64,000 bases of DNA from Phytopseudomonas seleniipraecipitans (GTDB lineage Bacteria; Pseudomonadota; Gammaproteobacteria; Pseudomonadales; Pseudomonadaceae), in the NCBI RefSeq assembly GCF_900102335.1, contig NZ_FNBM01000007.1, forward strand, positions 176,755-240,754. The letters are read 5' to 3'. The notes beneath the pieces are model-generated. The model ran no database searches and was not told the origin of the DNA. It worked only from the letters and a program-made list of their open reading frames with translations. A program made the translations under genes and the position numbers. Numbering within the stretch: position 1 is the stretch's first letter; each line of letters begins with the position of its first letter. Below are positions 54,468 through 63,969 of the stretch, piece after piece.

Positions 54468-54612
54468 AAATGCTCTGGTCAAACCGTACTTAGCCATATA
54501 TTGAAGCTTGAAGAATGTACAGATCTAAACATGAGTGCGATTAGAGTATTTTTGACGAGTCGTCAAACCTTAAAACTGTATATCCGCATGATAGATAAGG
54601 GATTTTTAAGAT

Positions 54613-55557
54613 TTGATCAGTGGTTCGCCTAGGAATCCGGGTCACCTCATGTATTTTGCCAAAGTGATAGAACACGGCGGATTCAGCGCTGCCGGGCAGC
54701 AACTAGGCATTCCCAAATCACGTCTGTCACGGCGAGTGGCTGAACTTGAAGCCCGTCTGGGCGTACGTTTGCTGCAGCGCACCACACGCAAGCTGGCACT
54801 GACCGAAACCGGTGAACGCTTTCTGAGCCATTGCCAGGCGATGCTGCTTGAAGCCGAGCAAGCGCAGGAGGCGGTAGCGTCACTTGGCAGCGAACCGCGC
54901 GGAAGAATTCGCGTGTCCTGCCCCAGCGAACTGGCGCGCGCGGGCCTGCATCAGGTGATCAGCACCTTCCTGCTGAGCTATCCCCTGGTTCAATTGGACA
55001 TGATCCTCACCAATCGCCGGGTGGACCTAGTGCAGGAAGGCATCGACGTCGCCCTCAGGGTCCGTGATCAAAGTGACGAGGATCCTTCGCTGATTGCCCG
55101 TCAGTTGGCGCCGGCCACCGCTTATCTGGTGGCAACTCCGGCCTTGTTGCACAATCACGACATCGTTACCCCGGATGATCTGCAGCAGCTGCCGGCGCTC
55201 GGCGCCGTGGGAGTCGACCGGCGCATTCACCACCTGCTGAAGAATCGCAGTGGACTTCGCCGCGAAGTGACTTTCGAAGCGCGTCTGAGCATCGAAGATT
55301 TCGACATACGTCGAGAAGCTGCGCTGCAGGGGCTTGGCTTCACCATGCTGCCGCATACCAAATGCGCAACCGACTTGCAGGCTGGTCGACTTGTCCACCT
55401 ACTGCCAGACTGGGAACTACCCGGTGGCCATTTGCAGGCTGTCTACCCTCATCGACGAGGTATGCTGCCCGCGGTGAGGGCCTGGCTGGAGCATCTGGCG
55501 TACGCCGCGACCAACGGCTGGCTGCTGCCTGGAATTGCGAATGAGGGCACCAGGTAG
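54613..55557 (+). CDS. LysR-family transcriptional regulator (314 aa, TTG start)
   Basis: Closely related to the regulator at 53544: MYFAKVIEHGGFSAAGQQLGIPKSRLSRRVAELEARLGVRLLQRTTRKLALT and the same VDLVQEGIDVALRV segment. The start is taken as TTG at 54613 since no ATG precedes the conserved SPRNPGHLMYF segment. It is 52 bases upstream of the MFS transporter start on the same strand and probably regulates it. Confidence 0.87.
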   Translation: MISGSPRNPGHLMYFAKVIEHGGFSAAGQQLGIPKSRLSRRVAELEARLGVRLLQRTTRKLALTETGERFLSHCQAMLLEAEQAQEAVASLGSEPRGRIRVSCPSELARAGLHQVISTFLLSYPLVQLDMILTNRRVDLVQEGIDVALRVRDQSDEDPSLIARQLAPATAYLVATPALLHNHDIVTPDDLQQLPALGAVGVDRRIHHLLKNRSGLRREVTFEARLSIEDFDIRREAALQGLGFTMLPHTKCATDLQAGRLVHLLPDWELPGGHLQAVYPHRRGMLPAVRAWLEHLAYAATNGWLLPGIANEGTR

Positions 55558-55609
55558 CCCGATCCAGGGAAAGGTGATTTACCCCTTCTTCAATCAAACA
55601 GGATACCCG

Positions 55610-56803
55610 ATGACCGCTCGCAAGCCCGCCATTCCCGGCCAGACTGCCCGAATCCTTGCAGTGGTTTTTTTCACCTTTATCGGTTTTCTGTGCGTGGGTC
55701 TGCCGCTTGCAGTGCTGCCTGGCTTCGTACTCAACGAACTCGGTTACGGCTCGGTGATGGCAGGCCTGGTGATCAGCCTTCAATATCTGGTGACCCTGGT
55801 TTCTCGGCCGGTGACTGGCGTGCTGATCGACCGCATCGGTCCCAAACGGGCAGTGGTGTATGGGCTGGCCGGGGCAGCAGGCAGCGGCGTGCTGACCCTG
55901 GCGGCAACCAGCCTGCATGGCGTGTCCGGCGAGTTCGGTTTGGCGTTGCTGTTGGCCGGTCGTGTATCGCTAGGGATTTCCCAGGCGCTGATAGGTACGG
56001 GCGCCATCACGTGGGGCATCGGTCGTGTCGGTGCAGAAAACACCGCGCGGGTAATCTCTTGGAACGGCATCGCCTCCTATGGCGCCATCGCCATCGGCGC
56101 ACCGCTGGGCGTGCTGATGGCCGCCTCGCTCGGCCTCTGGAGTATTGGTTGCGCGATTACCGTGCTAAGCCTTGGGGCGTTCTGGGTTGCCCGCGACAAG
56201 CCCGCCATCCCGATCATTCAAGGCAAACGCCTGCCGTTCCACAGTGTATTCCTGGCCATCGCGCCCAATGGTGTGGCGCTCGCGTTGGGCTCCATCGGCT
56301 TCGGCACCTTGGCGACCTTCGTCACCCTGTATTACGCCAGTCTTGGCTGGGAGCACGCGGCTTATTGCCTGAGCGCATTCGGCTTGGCATTTATCGCCGC
56401 ACGCTTGCTGTTCGCCGGGACCATCGAGCGCCGCGGCGGCTATCGGGTCGCGACCATCTGCCTGGCCATCGAGAGCCTCGGGCTGTTGCTGCTGTGGCTC
56501 GCACCGAGTCCGGCGCTGGCGCTGTGTGGCGCAGCGCTGACCGGCTTTGGCCTGTCGCTGGTCTACCCGGCACTCGGCGTCGAGGCCATCGGCAATATCC
56601 CTGCAGCCAGCCGCAGCTCGGCGCTGGGCGCGTATGCGCTGTTCTTCGACCTGGCGCTTGGCATTGCCGGGCCGCTGATGGGCCTGATTGCCAGCGCCTA
56701 TGACTACGGCGCGGTTTTCCTGGCCTCCGGCCTGCTCTCACTCATCGGCCTTGGCCTGACGCTCCTGCTGCTGCGCTGGGCTGAGCGGCCTAAAGACGCC
56801 TAG
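55610..56803 (+). CDS. MFS transporter (397 aa)
   Basis: Twelve hydrophobic segments; the MFS loop 2-3 signature is RPVTGVLIDRIGPKRAVVYGLAGA. Resembles the YhhS/arabinose-efflux-like group by eye. Start at 55610 (MTARKPAIPGQ) has an AGGA upstream; the frame reaches back into the LysR gene without support. Likely co-expressed with the LysR regulator upstream and the YjbR gene two bases downstream. Substrate unknown. Confidence 0.88.
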   Translation: MTARKPAIPGQTARILAVVFFTFIGFLCVGLPLAVLPGFVLNELGYGSVMAGLVISLQYLVTLVSRPVTGVLIDRIGPKRAVVYGLAGAAGSGVLTLAATSLHGVSGEFGLALLLAGRVSLGISQALIGTGAITWGIGRVGAENTARVISWNGIASYGAIAIGAPLGVLMAASLGLWSIGCAITVLSLGAFWVARDKPAIPIIQGKRLPFHSVFLAIAPNGVALALGSIGFGTLATFVTLYYASLGWEHAAYCLSAFGLAFIAARLLFAGTIERRGGYRVATICLAIESLGLLLLWLAPSPALALCGAALTGFGLSLVYPALGVEAIGNIPAASRSSALGAYALFFDLALGIAGPLMGLIASAYDYGAVFLASGLLSLIGLGLTLLLLRWAERPKDA

Positions 56804-56805
56804 CC

Positions 56806-57159
56806 ATGACCCGTGAAGAAATCTTCGCCTTCTGCCTGCAACTGCCGGGCGCGCGCGTCGACTATAAGTGGGGCAGCAATCAGGTGTTCTCCGTGGCGCA
56901 CAACAAAATGTTCGCCATCGTCGACTTTCTGGGTGACAACCTCGCCTTCAAGGTCGATGACGCATTGTTCCTAGGTTACACGGACCGTCCCGGTATTCGC
57001 CCCGCCCCTTACCTTGCTCGTGCCCACTGGATCAGCATGAGCGGTAGCCAACCACCGCTGAACGATGAAGAGCTAGGCGAATTGCTGAAACGTTCGCACC
57101 AATTGGTGGTGAGGCGCCTATCCAGGAAGCAGCAAGTCGGCCTGCTGCTCGACCTATGA
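56806..57159 (+). CDS. MmcQ/YjbR-family protein (117 aa)
   Basis: Begins MTREEIFAFCLQLPGARVDYKWGSNQVFSVAHNKMFAIVDF and ends in a SHQLVVRRLSRKQQ segment, as in the double-stranded-DNA-mimic-like YjbR fold. It begins two bases after the MFS stop. The function is not established. Its last bases overlap the convergent gene at 57154. Confidence 0.88.
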   Translation: MTREEIFAFCLQLPGARVDYKWGSNQVFSVAHNKMFAIVDFLGDNLAFKVDDALFLGYTDRPGIRPAPYLARAHWISMSGSQPPLNDEELGELLKRSHQLVVRRLSRKQQVGLLLDL

Positions 57160-57876
57160 CAGCCCGCGCAGCCAGTTTCCGGTGTACGCGCCATTCAGCA
57201 ACAGTTGATCAACCCAGAAGAGCTGATGCAGCGCGACGATGAACCAGAACAGCGCCTGATAGGAGCCTTTGCGAGTTTTATGGCGGAACGCCTGCTGCGC
57301 CAACAGTGCGCCTGGCCAGCCGCCGGCCAGCTCGACCAAGTGCAAGGTGTTTTCTGGAATACGCTGGCCGCCTTTTTTGGCGCTGCTCTTGTCGCTCCAG
57401 TACAGAAAAAAGCACAGCACGCTGGCCACCGGATAAAGCAACAGCGGCCAGAAAGATTGCAAACCCGTCAGCCAACGCAGCGAGCCGATTAACGGCAGGC
57501 CGCACAACCCGGCAAAAATGATCAGTTTGGCAAGCGGATTACGCAGCGCCGCTTGTGGCTCGCGGGCAGTACGACTGCGCGGCTTTGGCGCCGGCCGGGG
57601 CTTACGGTCAGGCGCGGCTGCCCGCGGCTTCACGCGAATCTGTGGCTGATCGATACTCAGCTCACCCGCGAGCCTAAGGTGCTCGGCACGCATGCGCCCG
57701 CGCTCGTCGCGCCCGGCAATAAACAACACGTGATCACCTGAGTTCGGCCGTCGATCACCGCGCATTGCCGAGATATGCGCGAATACCTCGGCGCCCCCTG
57801 TTGCGGGCTGGATAAAGCCGAAGCCTTTGTCATCATTCCAGCTCTTTATCCGGCCGGCCTGTTCCTTCATCTGCAT
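57154..57876 (-). CDS. Cold-shock domain plus DUF1294 membrane protein (240 aa)
   Basis: The N-terminal cold-shock domain (GRIKSWNDDKGFGFIQPATGGAEVFAHISAM) carries RNP1-like KGFGFI and RNP2-like VFAHI. A proline/arginine-rich linker follows, then DUF1294 with membrane segments (LAKLIIFAGLCGLPLIG, FWPLLLYPVASVLCFFLYWSDKSSAKKGG, FWFIVALHQLFWVDQLLL). The fusion is a known architecture, with unknown function. Start at 57876 or an ATG two codons later. Convergent overlap with yjbR. Confidence 0.9.
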   Translation of the reverse strand: MQMKEQAGRIKSWNDDKGFGFIQPATGGAEVFAHISAMRGDRRPNSGDHVLFIAGRDERGRMRAEHLRLAGELSIDQPQIRVKPRAAAPDRKPRPAPKPRSRTAREPQAALRNPLAKLIIFAGLCGLPLIGSLRWLTGLQSFWPLLLYPVASVLCFFLYWSDKSSAKKGGQRIPENTLHLVELAGGWPGALLAQQAFRHKTRKGSYQALFWFIVALHQLFWVDQLLLNGAYTGNWLRGLS

Positions 57877-57900
57877 GCTCTTCCCTGTCTGGCGAGGCGA

Positions 57901-58731
57901 TCAGCCTTCGGCCGTACTCCAGTCGATTATCCCGAATTGCCAGGTCGCCAGAATCACCAAGCCGAAGGCGATCCGATACCAGGCAAACACTGCGTAACTG
58001 TGGTTGGCGATGAATACCAGCAATGCCCGCACCGTCAGCATAGCGACGATAAAGGTAGTGACAAAACCGATAGCGAACATCGGCAAGTCACTCCACTGCA
58101 GGATGTCGCGGTACTTGTAGAGCGAGTAGACGGTGGCCGCAATCATCGTCGGCATGGCCAGGAAGAATGAAAATTCAGTAGCCGCCTTGCGCGACAGGCC
58201 GAACAGCAGGCCGCCAATGATCGTTGAACCAGAGCGCGACGTGCCTGGGATCAAGGCCAGACACTGCGCAAAGCCGACCTTCAGGGCCAACTTCCAGTCC
58301 ATGTCGTCGACCGACTCGGCCACGATGCGATGCTGGCGCTTCTCCGCCCACAGCATGATCACGCCACCGATGACCAGAGCGGCGCTGACGGTGATGGGGT
58401 TGAACAGCCAGTGCTCGATAAGGTCGGCAAACAGCAAGCCGAGAATCACTGCGGGTATGAAGGCCACCAACACGTTGACCGTAAAACGCCGCGCCACCGG
58501 ATCACTGCCCAGCCCGGCTACTACCGAGGTAATACGCTGGCGGAACTCCCACATCACCGCAAGAATAGCGCCGAGCTGGATGATGATCTTGAACGCCGTG
58601 GCGCGCTCGCCATTGAACGACAGCAAATCGCCGACCACGATCAGGTGACCGGTGCTGGAAATCGGCAGAAACTCGGTGAGGCCTTCGACGATACCCAGGA
58701 TGAGTGCCTGAAATGCGAGCCAACTATCCAT
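57901..58731 (-). CDS. uppP: Undecaprenyl-diphosphatase (276 aa)
   Basis: The BacA signature [14 protein letters not shown] (Glu16, Glu20) and the second motif [11 protein letters not shown] are present among eight hydrophobic segments; length is typical. It recycles undecaprenyl diphosphate to the monophosphate carrier for peptidoglycan synthesis in the inner membrane, and contributes to bacitracin resistance. It precedes the cold-shock gene on the same strand by 24 bases. Confidence 0.95.
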   Translation of the reverse strand: MDSWLAFQALILGIVEGLTEFLPISSTGHLIVVGDLLSFNGERATAFKIIIQLGAILAVMWEFRQRITSVVAGLGSDPVARRFTVNVLVAFIPAVILGLLFADLIEHWLFNPITVSAALVIGGVIMLWAEKRQHRIVAESVDDMDWKLALKVGFAQCLALIPGTSRSGSTIIGGLLFGLSRKAATEFSFFLAMPTMIAATVYSLYKYRDILQWSDLPMFAIGFVTTFIVAMLTVRALLVFIANHSYAVFAWYRIAFGLVILATWQFGIIDWSTAEG

Positions 58732-58976
58732 TGGAACTCCTGCGAGCGCGCCAGATAGACTGGCTGAAAAGGGGGTGATTCTCGGACTGGGGCAGTTGGA
58801 GGAGGTTCCAGCATGGCCGAAAAAAGCGGCAGTTATAAACCAGATATTTTCACTTTCATACTGCTATCAACAGCGTCTCGCAAACCGCCCGGATTCTGGC
58901 GCCTCACGCGGCGAGACGAGCGCCATGCCACGGGATAGAATGCGCGCCCTTACATGACCATTCGCTTAGAGACTCC

Positions 58977-59543
58977 ATGTCACCACTTGAAGCCTGCGCG
59001 TCACTGCTTGGCCTGATTGCAGTCTGGCTGACCGTACGCCAAAACCCTTTGTGCTGGCCTATCGGCCTGGTCATGGTGGTGCTCTACGCCTGGGTGTTTT
59101 TTCAGGCCAGGCTGTATTCCAACGCGCTGCTGCAGTTCGTCTATGCCGCCCTGCAGTTATACGGGTGGTGGCACTGGACGCGAGGCGAGCGGCCCGATGA
59201 ACGACTGCACGTCTCGCGCCTTGGCCTGCTGCAGATTGGCTCCGGCTTGGCGCTGGGTCTAGTCGGTTCGCTCGCGCTGGGCATGCTGATGGTCAGCTAC
59301 ACCGATGCCAGCGCGCCATGGCAGGACGCCACGCTCTGCGCCTTCAGCCTGGTCGCGCAACTGTGGATGGCCAGGAAACGACTGCAATGCTGGCTGTTGT
59401 GGATCGTCCTCGACCTGCTGTTCGTTGCACTGTTCATCGAGCAAGCGCTCTACTCTACCGCAGCCCTATACGGCCTTTTCACCTTACTGGCCTGCCACGG
59501 CTGGCTGACGTGGCGACGCGAACTGGCTGAGCGCACATCATGA
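58977..59543 (+). CDS. pnuC: Nicotinamide riboside transporter PnuC (188 aa)
   Basis: Several hydrophobic segments with the PnuC signature LCWPIGLVMVVLYAWVFFQARLYSNALLQFVYAALQLYGWWHW. PnuC takes up nicotinamide riboside by facilitated diffusion coupled to phosphorylation inside. The stop overlaps the start of the nucleotide-kinase gene by four bases, matching that coupling. Confidence 0.93.
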   Translation: MSPLEACASLLGLIAVWLTVRQNPLCWPIGLVMVVLYAWVFFQARLYSNALLQFVYAALQLYGWWHWTRGERPDERLHVSRLGLLQIGSGLALGLVGSLALGMLMVSYTDASAPWQDATLCAFSLVAQLWMARKRLQCWLLWIVLDLLFVALFIEQALYSTAALYGLFTLLACHGWLTWRRELAERTS

Positions 59544-60064
59544 AAGTGTTGGTATTGACCGGCCCGGAGTCCAGCGGCAAAAGCTGGCTAGCCAACGAAC
59601 TGCATCAGCGCTTCGGGGGAATCGTCGTCGGTGAGTACGTGCGCCACTTCATCGACAGCAATCAACGCGACACCTGTTACGCCGATATATCGACGATCGC
59701 CAGAGGCCAGCTCGAATGGGAAGACGCGGCGCGAGCCGAGCGCCCTCACCTGTTGATTCTCGATACTCATCTGCTGAGCAACATCCTCTGGAGTCGCGAG
59801 CTTTTCGGCGACTGCCCCGGCTGGATGGAACCCGCGTTGCTCGAGCGGGAATATCATTTGCACCTGTTGCTCGACCCTCGCGGCGTCGAGTGGGTCAGCG
59901 ATGGTCAGCGCTGCCAGCCAGATCTGGCTCAGCGAGTAGCGTTTCATCAGGCTTGTGCCGACTGGCTCGAGAGCAATGAGCAGCCGGTACTGGAAGTCGC
60001 CGGAACCTGGAGCGAACGTCAGCAAGCAGTCATGCAACGAGTTGAAGCCTGGCTGACAAACTAA
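59540..60064 (+). CDS. NadR-like ATPase, probable nicotinamide riboside kinase (174 aa)
   Basis: Walker A is VLTGPESSGKSWLA (residues 7-16), and GEYVRHFID and LLILDTHLLSNILWS match the kinase half of NadR (AAA_28 fold). The adenylyltransferase half of full NadR is absent, so it would phosphorylate nicotinamide riboside to NMN. The 4-base overlap with pnuC supports a joint uptake and trapping unit for NAD precursors. Confidence 0.85.
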   Translation: MKVLVLTGPESSGKSWLANELHQRFGGIVVGEYVRHFIDSNQRDTCYADISTIARGQLEWEDAARAERPHLLILDTHLLSNILWSRELFGDCPGWMEPALLEREYHLHLLLDPRGVEWVSDGQRCQPDLAQRVAFHQACADWLESNEQPVLEVAGTWSERQQAVMQRVEAWLTN

Positions 60065-60175
60065 ACAGTGAAAAACCACACAAACCTCGCGGCATGCAGG
60101 CGTGGCATCTTGCCATTATTCACAGGTATGGGCATAAAGGAGCACGACTAGAAGACCGCAACAAGGACGTACCCG

Positions 60176-62086
60176 ATGCGCTTTATTCGCCGCACCGTGA
60201 AGATCATTCTGCTACTTTTGCTGATCGCCCTCCTCACCGTCGTCTACTTCATTGCTTACCCTAGCCTGCCCGCCTACAAACCGGCTGAAAAGCTCCATTA
60301 CCTGGGGCAATGGAGCGACCGAGACCGTCAGTTTTATTACTACACGCCCCAAGGCACGCGTGTTAAGGGCCTGCAATACGCCTGGTTCCCGGCACTGGAA
60401 CAGCCGTTCGGCAAGAGCAAGTTCGCCGCACCCGAGTACCTGGCACGCTTCGGTTTTCTCATCCAGCCGGGGCAGAAAGCCACACCGCTCAATCCGGGCA
60501 ACTTGCCGGTAGGTTTCGCCCGCCATCAGGACGACGAAAGCGGCGTCCAGTACCTGGACATCACCTGCTCTGCCTGCCACACCGGTGAATTGCGCTACAA
60601 AGGGCAGGCCGTGCGCATTGACGGCGGCGCTGCGCTGCACTCCCTGGCGTCTACCGTACCGACTATCAAGGGCGGCAGCTTCGGCCAGTCGCTCGGCATG
60701 AGCATGGCGTTCACCTATTACAATCCACTGAAATTCCGCCGCTTCGCCCATGAGGTATTGAGTGAAGACTATGAGCGCGATTACGACACGCTACGCGTCG
60801 AGTTCAAGGCGGTACTCGACCGGTTGCTCAGCACTGCCTACAACGACTGGCATCGAGGGCTCTACCCGACCGAAGAAGGTTTCGGCCGTACCGATGCGTT
60901 CGGCCGCATCGCCAATACCACCTTTGGTGACAGCATCGACGCCGCCAACTATCGCGTTGCCGATGCACCGGTCAGCTATCCGCACCTGTGGGACATCTGG
61001 AAATTCGATTGGGTGCAATGGAACGGCTCAGCCATGCAGCCGATGGCGCGCAACGTTGGCGAAGCCCTTGGCGTTGGCGCCACCTTGCACCTGCTCGACG
61101 ATACCGGCCAGGCCGTTCCGGAAGATCAACGTTATGCCTCCAGTGTTCGCATCAGCGATCTCTATGAACTGGAGGAAACGCTCAAGCGCCTGCGGCCGCC
61201 TGCGTGGCCTGAACAGGTCTTCGGCAAGGTGGATATTGGCTTGGCCAGCCAGGGACGCGCTCTGTTCAACGAGAACTGCGCCCATTGTCACTCGCCAAAG
61301 GTAGTCCCACCCGCCCAGCGCGTGGCCCCAGAGCGCGATCCCGAATGGCACATGCGGATCATCCCGACCGAGATCGTCGGTACCGACGCCACCACCGCTG
61401 ACAACATTGCCGACCATCGCTTCGACATCAGCAAGCTGGGATGGAAAAAAGCCGAGCTGGCGAAACTCGACGTCAAACTGTTCAGCAACAGCCTCGACAA
61501 GATCGACTTCAGCGCTGTTTCAACCGCCGAGGCGCTGGCTTACGTTACGGCATACGTCGAAGAGCGTGCCTATCGCGACAACGGCATCACTGCAGAACAG
61601 CGCAGGCGCATGGACGGCTATGGCCTGCCTATCGGCGTTCAAGAGGTCCGCGGCTACAAAGCGCGGCCACTGGATGCGATCTGGGCCACGCCGCCATTTC
61701 TACACAACGGCTCGGTACCGTCACTTTTTCATTTGCTGTCGCCGATATCTGAGCGCCCAGCCCGCTTCTGGGTGGGCAATTTCGAGTTCGATCCCCAACA
61801 CGTTGGCTTCGTCAGTGAAAAGTTTTCCGGCGGCTTCCTCTTCGATACCCGTATCAAAGGCAACAGCAATCGCGGTCATGAATTCCGCGATGGCTGCCGC
61901 AATAACGGGGTGATCGGTCGTGGCCTGCAGCCGGAAGAACGCTGGGCATTGGTCGAGTACCTCAAGGTGCTCGGTAATCCACGACTGGAAAAACGATTGC
62001 GCGACATGCCGGGAAAACCCTGGAACCCGGGCCAGCTCTGCCAGGGCAGCGTGACAGCTAACCACAAGGATTCCGACGATGTTTAA
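60176..62086 (+). CDS. Membrane-anchored di-haem c-type cytochrome (636 aa)
   Basis: An N-terminal membrane segment (IILLLLLIALLTVVYFIAY) precedes two haem-binding sites: CSACH (131-135) and CAHCH (368-372). The C-terminal IWATPPFLHNGSVPSLFHLL segment is that of the RoxA/di-haem peroxidase-like family. It faces the periplasm and probably acts as an oxidoreductase or peroxidase-like enzyme. The stop overlaps the catalase-family start by eight bases, so the two proteins probably work together against peroxides or in an oxidative reaction. Confidence 0.9.
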   Translation: MRFIRRTVKIILLLLLIALLTVVYFIAYPSLPAYKPAEKLHYLGQWSDRDRQFYYYTPQGTRVKGLQYAWFPALEQPFGKSKFAAPEYLARFGFLIQPGQKATPLNPGNLPVGFARHQDDESGVQYLDITCSACHTGELRYKGQAVRIDGGAALHSLASTVPTIKGGSFGQSLGMSMAFTYYNPLKFRRFAHEVLSEDYERDYDTLRVEFKAVLDRLLSTAYNDWHRGLYPTEEGFGRTDAFGRIANTTFGDSIDAANYRVADAPVSYPHLWDIWKFDWVQWNGSAMQPMARNVGEALGVGATLHLLDDTGQAVPEDQRYASSVRISDLYELEETLKRLRPPAWPEQVFGKVDIGLASQGRALFNENCAHCHSPKVVPPAQRVAPERDPEWHMRIIPTEIVGTDATTADNIADHRFDISKLGWKKAELAKLDVKLFSNSLDKIDFSAVSTAEALAYVTAYVEERAYRDNGITAEQRRRMDGYGLPIGVQEVRGYKARPLDAIWATPPFLHNGSVPSLFHLLSPISERPARFWVGNFEFDPQHVGFVSEKFSGGFLFDTRIKGNSNRGHEFRDGCRNNGVIGRGLQPEERWALVEYLKVLGNPRLEKRLRDMPGKPWNPGQLCQGSVTANHKDSDDV

Positions 62087-63221
62087 ACGTTTTTGGCTTT
62101 GGCTCGGCCGGTTCCTGGGTAGAACCTTACTGGTGTTACTGGTGGTTGGCCTCGCCGGCTGGGGCATCGCCGAAGCGTACTACAGCTGGAAGTTCTCAGG
62201 CCCGGTCGCCAGCGAAGAGCAGATTCCCGCAGATGAGGCAGGCTATACCGCGGGTATCATCGAAGATGCGATCCGCGTGGTCGAACAGCATCGCGATAAC
62301 ACTCGTGTGTTACGCGACGCTCACGCCAAGGCCCACGGCTGCGTGAAGGCCGAGGTCACCGTAAGAGCAGACCTCGAGGAAACACTGCGTCATGGTGTTC
62401 TCAGCGAACCTGGCAAAAGCTGGCAGGCCTGGATGCGCTTATCCAATGGAAACGCCTACCCGCAGTTCGACCGAGCTCGTGACGCCAGGGGCATGGCCAT
62501 CAAGCTGCTCGACGTTCCAGGCGGCAAGCTGCTCGCCAACCCCCGGCACGCCAGGGAGCAGGATTTAGTGATGTTCAATCACCCTGCCTTCTTCGTGCGT
62601 GACGTGGCCGAGTACCAGAGCAACTTTGCCGCTCAGGCAGACGGAAAGAAAGCTTTGGCCTTCTTCCCTAGCTGGGACCCGCGCAGCTGGGAGATCCGTC
62701 ACTTGGCGATTGCCCTGAAAACGCTGTCACCAGCGCCCAACAGCCCGGTGGAAACCACCTACAACTCCATCGCACCGTTTAAGTTGGGGCCACACAATAT
62801 CAAGTATAGGGTCACTCCCACGCCGGAAAATTGCCCGAGCTACGCCATTCCCAAGCCCAACACCGATCTGCCCAATTTTCTGCGTAGCTCGCTGTACCAG
62901 CAGCTGTCGCTGGATCGCATGCCGGCCTGCTTTGCCCTGCAGGTGCAACGGCAAAACCCGGATTACTACATGCCGATCGAGGACCCCAGCGTGGAATGGG
63001 ACGAGCGAGTTTCACCGTTCGAAACCGTTGCCGACATCCGCCTGCACGCCCAGGATTTCGATAGCGCAGAGCAAAACCTGTTTTGCGACAACCTGTCCTT
63101 CAACCCTTGGCATGCCCTACCGGAACATCGCCCCATCGGCGGCATCAACCGACTGCGCAAGGCAGTTTACGAAGCGATCAGCGTCTACCGCCATGACCGT
63201 AACGCCGTCCAGGCTCAGTGA
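62079..63221 (+). CDS. Membrane-anchored catalase-family protein (380 aa)
   Basis: Starts with a membrane segment (FLGRTLLVLLVVGLAGWGIAEAYYSW). The catalase-fold core has HAKAHGCVKAEVTV, with the expected distal His, then AWMRLSNGNAYPQFDRARDARGMAIKLL and LVMFNHPAFFVRDVAEYQ, with the catalytic-type Asn. It is shorter than true catalases and lacks the long C-terminal part. Probably a periplasmic haem protein paired with the cytochrome upstream. Confidence 0.88.
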   Translation: MFKRFWLWLGRFLGRTLLVLLVVGLAGWGIAEAYYSWKFSGPVASEEQIPADEAGYTAGIIEDAIRVVEQHRDNTRVLRDAHAKAHGCVKAEVTVRADLEETLRHGVLSEPGKSWQAWMRLSNGNAYPQFDRARDARGMAIKLLDVPGGKLLANPRHAREQDLVMFNHPAFFVRDVAEYQSNFAAQADGKKALAFFPSWDPRSWEIRHLAIALKTLSPAPNSPVETTYNSIAPFKLGPHNIKYRVTPTPENCPSYAIPKPNTDLPNFLRSSLYQQLSLDRMPACFALQVQRQNPDYYMPIEDPSVEWDERVSPFETVADIRLHAQDFDSAEQNLFCDNLSFNPWHALPEHRPIGGINRLRKAVYEAISVYRHDRNAVQAQ

Positions 63222-63234
63222 GCGCCCTACGGCA

Positions 63235-63265
63235 CGAACAGGCTGTTAGAATCGCAGCCTGTTCG
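63235..63265. terminator. Hairpin between catalase-family gene and queD
   Basis: CGAACAGGCTG and CAGCCTGTTCG form an 11-bp stem with a 9-nt loop, 14 bases after the catalase-family stop. There is no clear T run, so termination efficiency is uncertain. Confidence 0.5.
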
Positions 63266-63288
63266 CACTGTAGATAAAGAGGCTGGCC

Positions 63289-63645
63289 TTGGAACTGTTC
63301 AAAGAATTCATCTTCGAAGCCGCCCACCGGCTCCCTCATGTACCGGAAGGTCACAAATGCGCACGCCTGCATGGCCATTCGTTCCGCATCGCGGTCTATA
63401 TCGAGGGTGACGTCGACCCACATACTGGCTGGATACGCGACTTTTCCGAGATAAAGGCCATCTTCAAGCCGATCTATGAACAACTGGACCACAACTATCT
63501 CAACGACATCCCTGGTCTGGAAAACCCGACCAGCGAGGTGCTTGCCAAATGGGTATGGCAGCAACTCAAGCCATTACTACCCGAACTGTCGCGCATCCGT
63601 ATTCACGAGACCTGCAGCAGCGGCTGCGAGTATCGTGGCGACTGA
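63289..63645 (+). CDS. queD: 6-carboxytetrahydropterin synthase QueD (118 aa, TTG start)
   Basis: Zinc ligands His13, His28 and His30 (FEAAHRL, RLHGHSF) and catalytic Cys24 are present; [10 protein letters not shown] ends the protein, with the conserved Glu in RIHETCSSG. It converts dihydroneopterin triphosphate to carboxytetrahydropterin in queuosine (7-deazaguanine) synthesis. The start is TTG with AGAGG eight bases upstream. Other queuosine genes are not in the window. Confidence 0.93.
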   Translation: MELFKEFIFEAAHRLPHVPEGHKCARLHGHSFRIAVYIEGDVDPHTGWIRDFSEIKAIFKPIYEQLDHNYLNDIPGLENPTSEVLAKWVWQQLKPLLPELSRIRIHETCSSGCEYRGD

Positions 63646-63771
63646 CACAGCCTGTTATGCAGAGCGATCTCTATGCGGGTTTTCATCGGCCGGCGTACGT
63701 CTAGAACCCCTCGCGATGGGGGCCTAAAAAGGACAACTGCCGGACTCACTGCATTAGCAGAGTACACACCA

Positions 63772-63806
63772 AACAACGAAGCCCGCTATATGCGGGCTTC
63801 GTTGTT
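63772..63806. terminator. Strong bidirectional terminator-like hairpin
   Basis: A 15-bp perfect stem (AACAACGAAGCCCGC and its complement) with a TATAT loop, about 127 bases after queD. It lacks a long T run but is GC-rich at the loop end. Confidence 0.65.
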
Positions 63807-63899
63807 GTTGAGCTCGGTAGCTACTTGGATATCGCTGCGCTTATCGTCGGTACGTTCTTCGTGCGTAACCGAGCGGCTGCAAACTCAAATCCCTGCCCC

Positions 63900-63969
63900 G
63901 GGTTACGCCTTCGGCTAACCCAGGCTATAAAACCTCCACGCTCGCGTAGGGTGGAAGACGCTCCACCCT
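63900..63969. repeat. Two short hairpins resembling dispersed intergenic repeats
   Basis: GGGTTA/TAACCC (63900-63921) and AGGGTGGA/TCCACCCT (63948-63969) occur close together. Similar GGGTTACGCC-TTC-GGCTAACCC and GTAGGGTGGAAGACGC-type sequences are, from memory, common dispersed intergenic repeats in some Pseudomonas groups. The window ends shortly after. Confidence 0.45.

Noticed and set aside
54581..54596. LexA-like CTGTATATCC sequence before the second LysR gene
   Set aside because: The right half lacks ACAG, so it does not meet the palindromic consensus.
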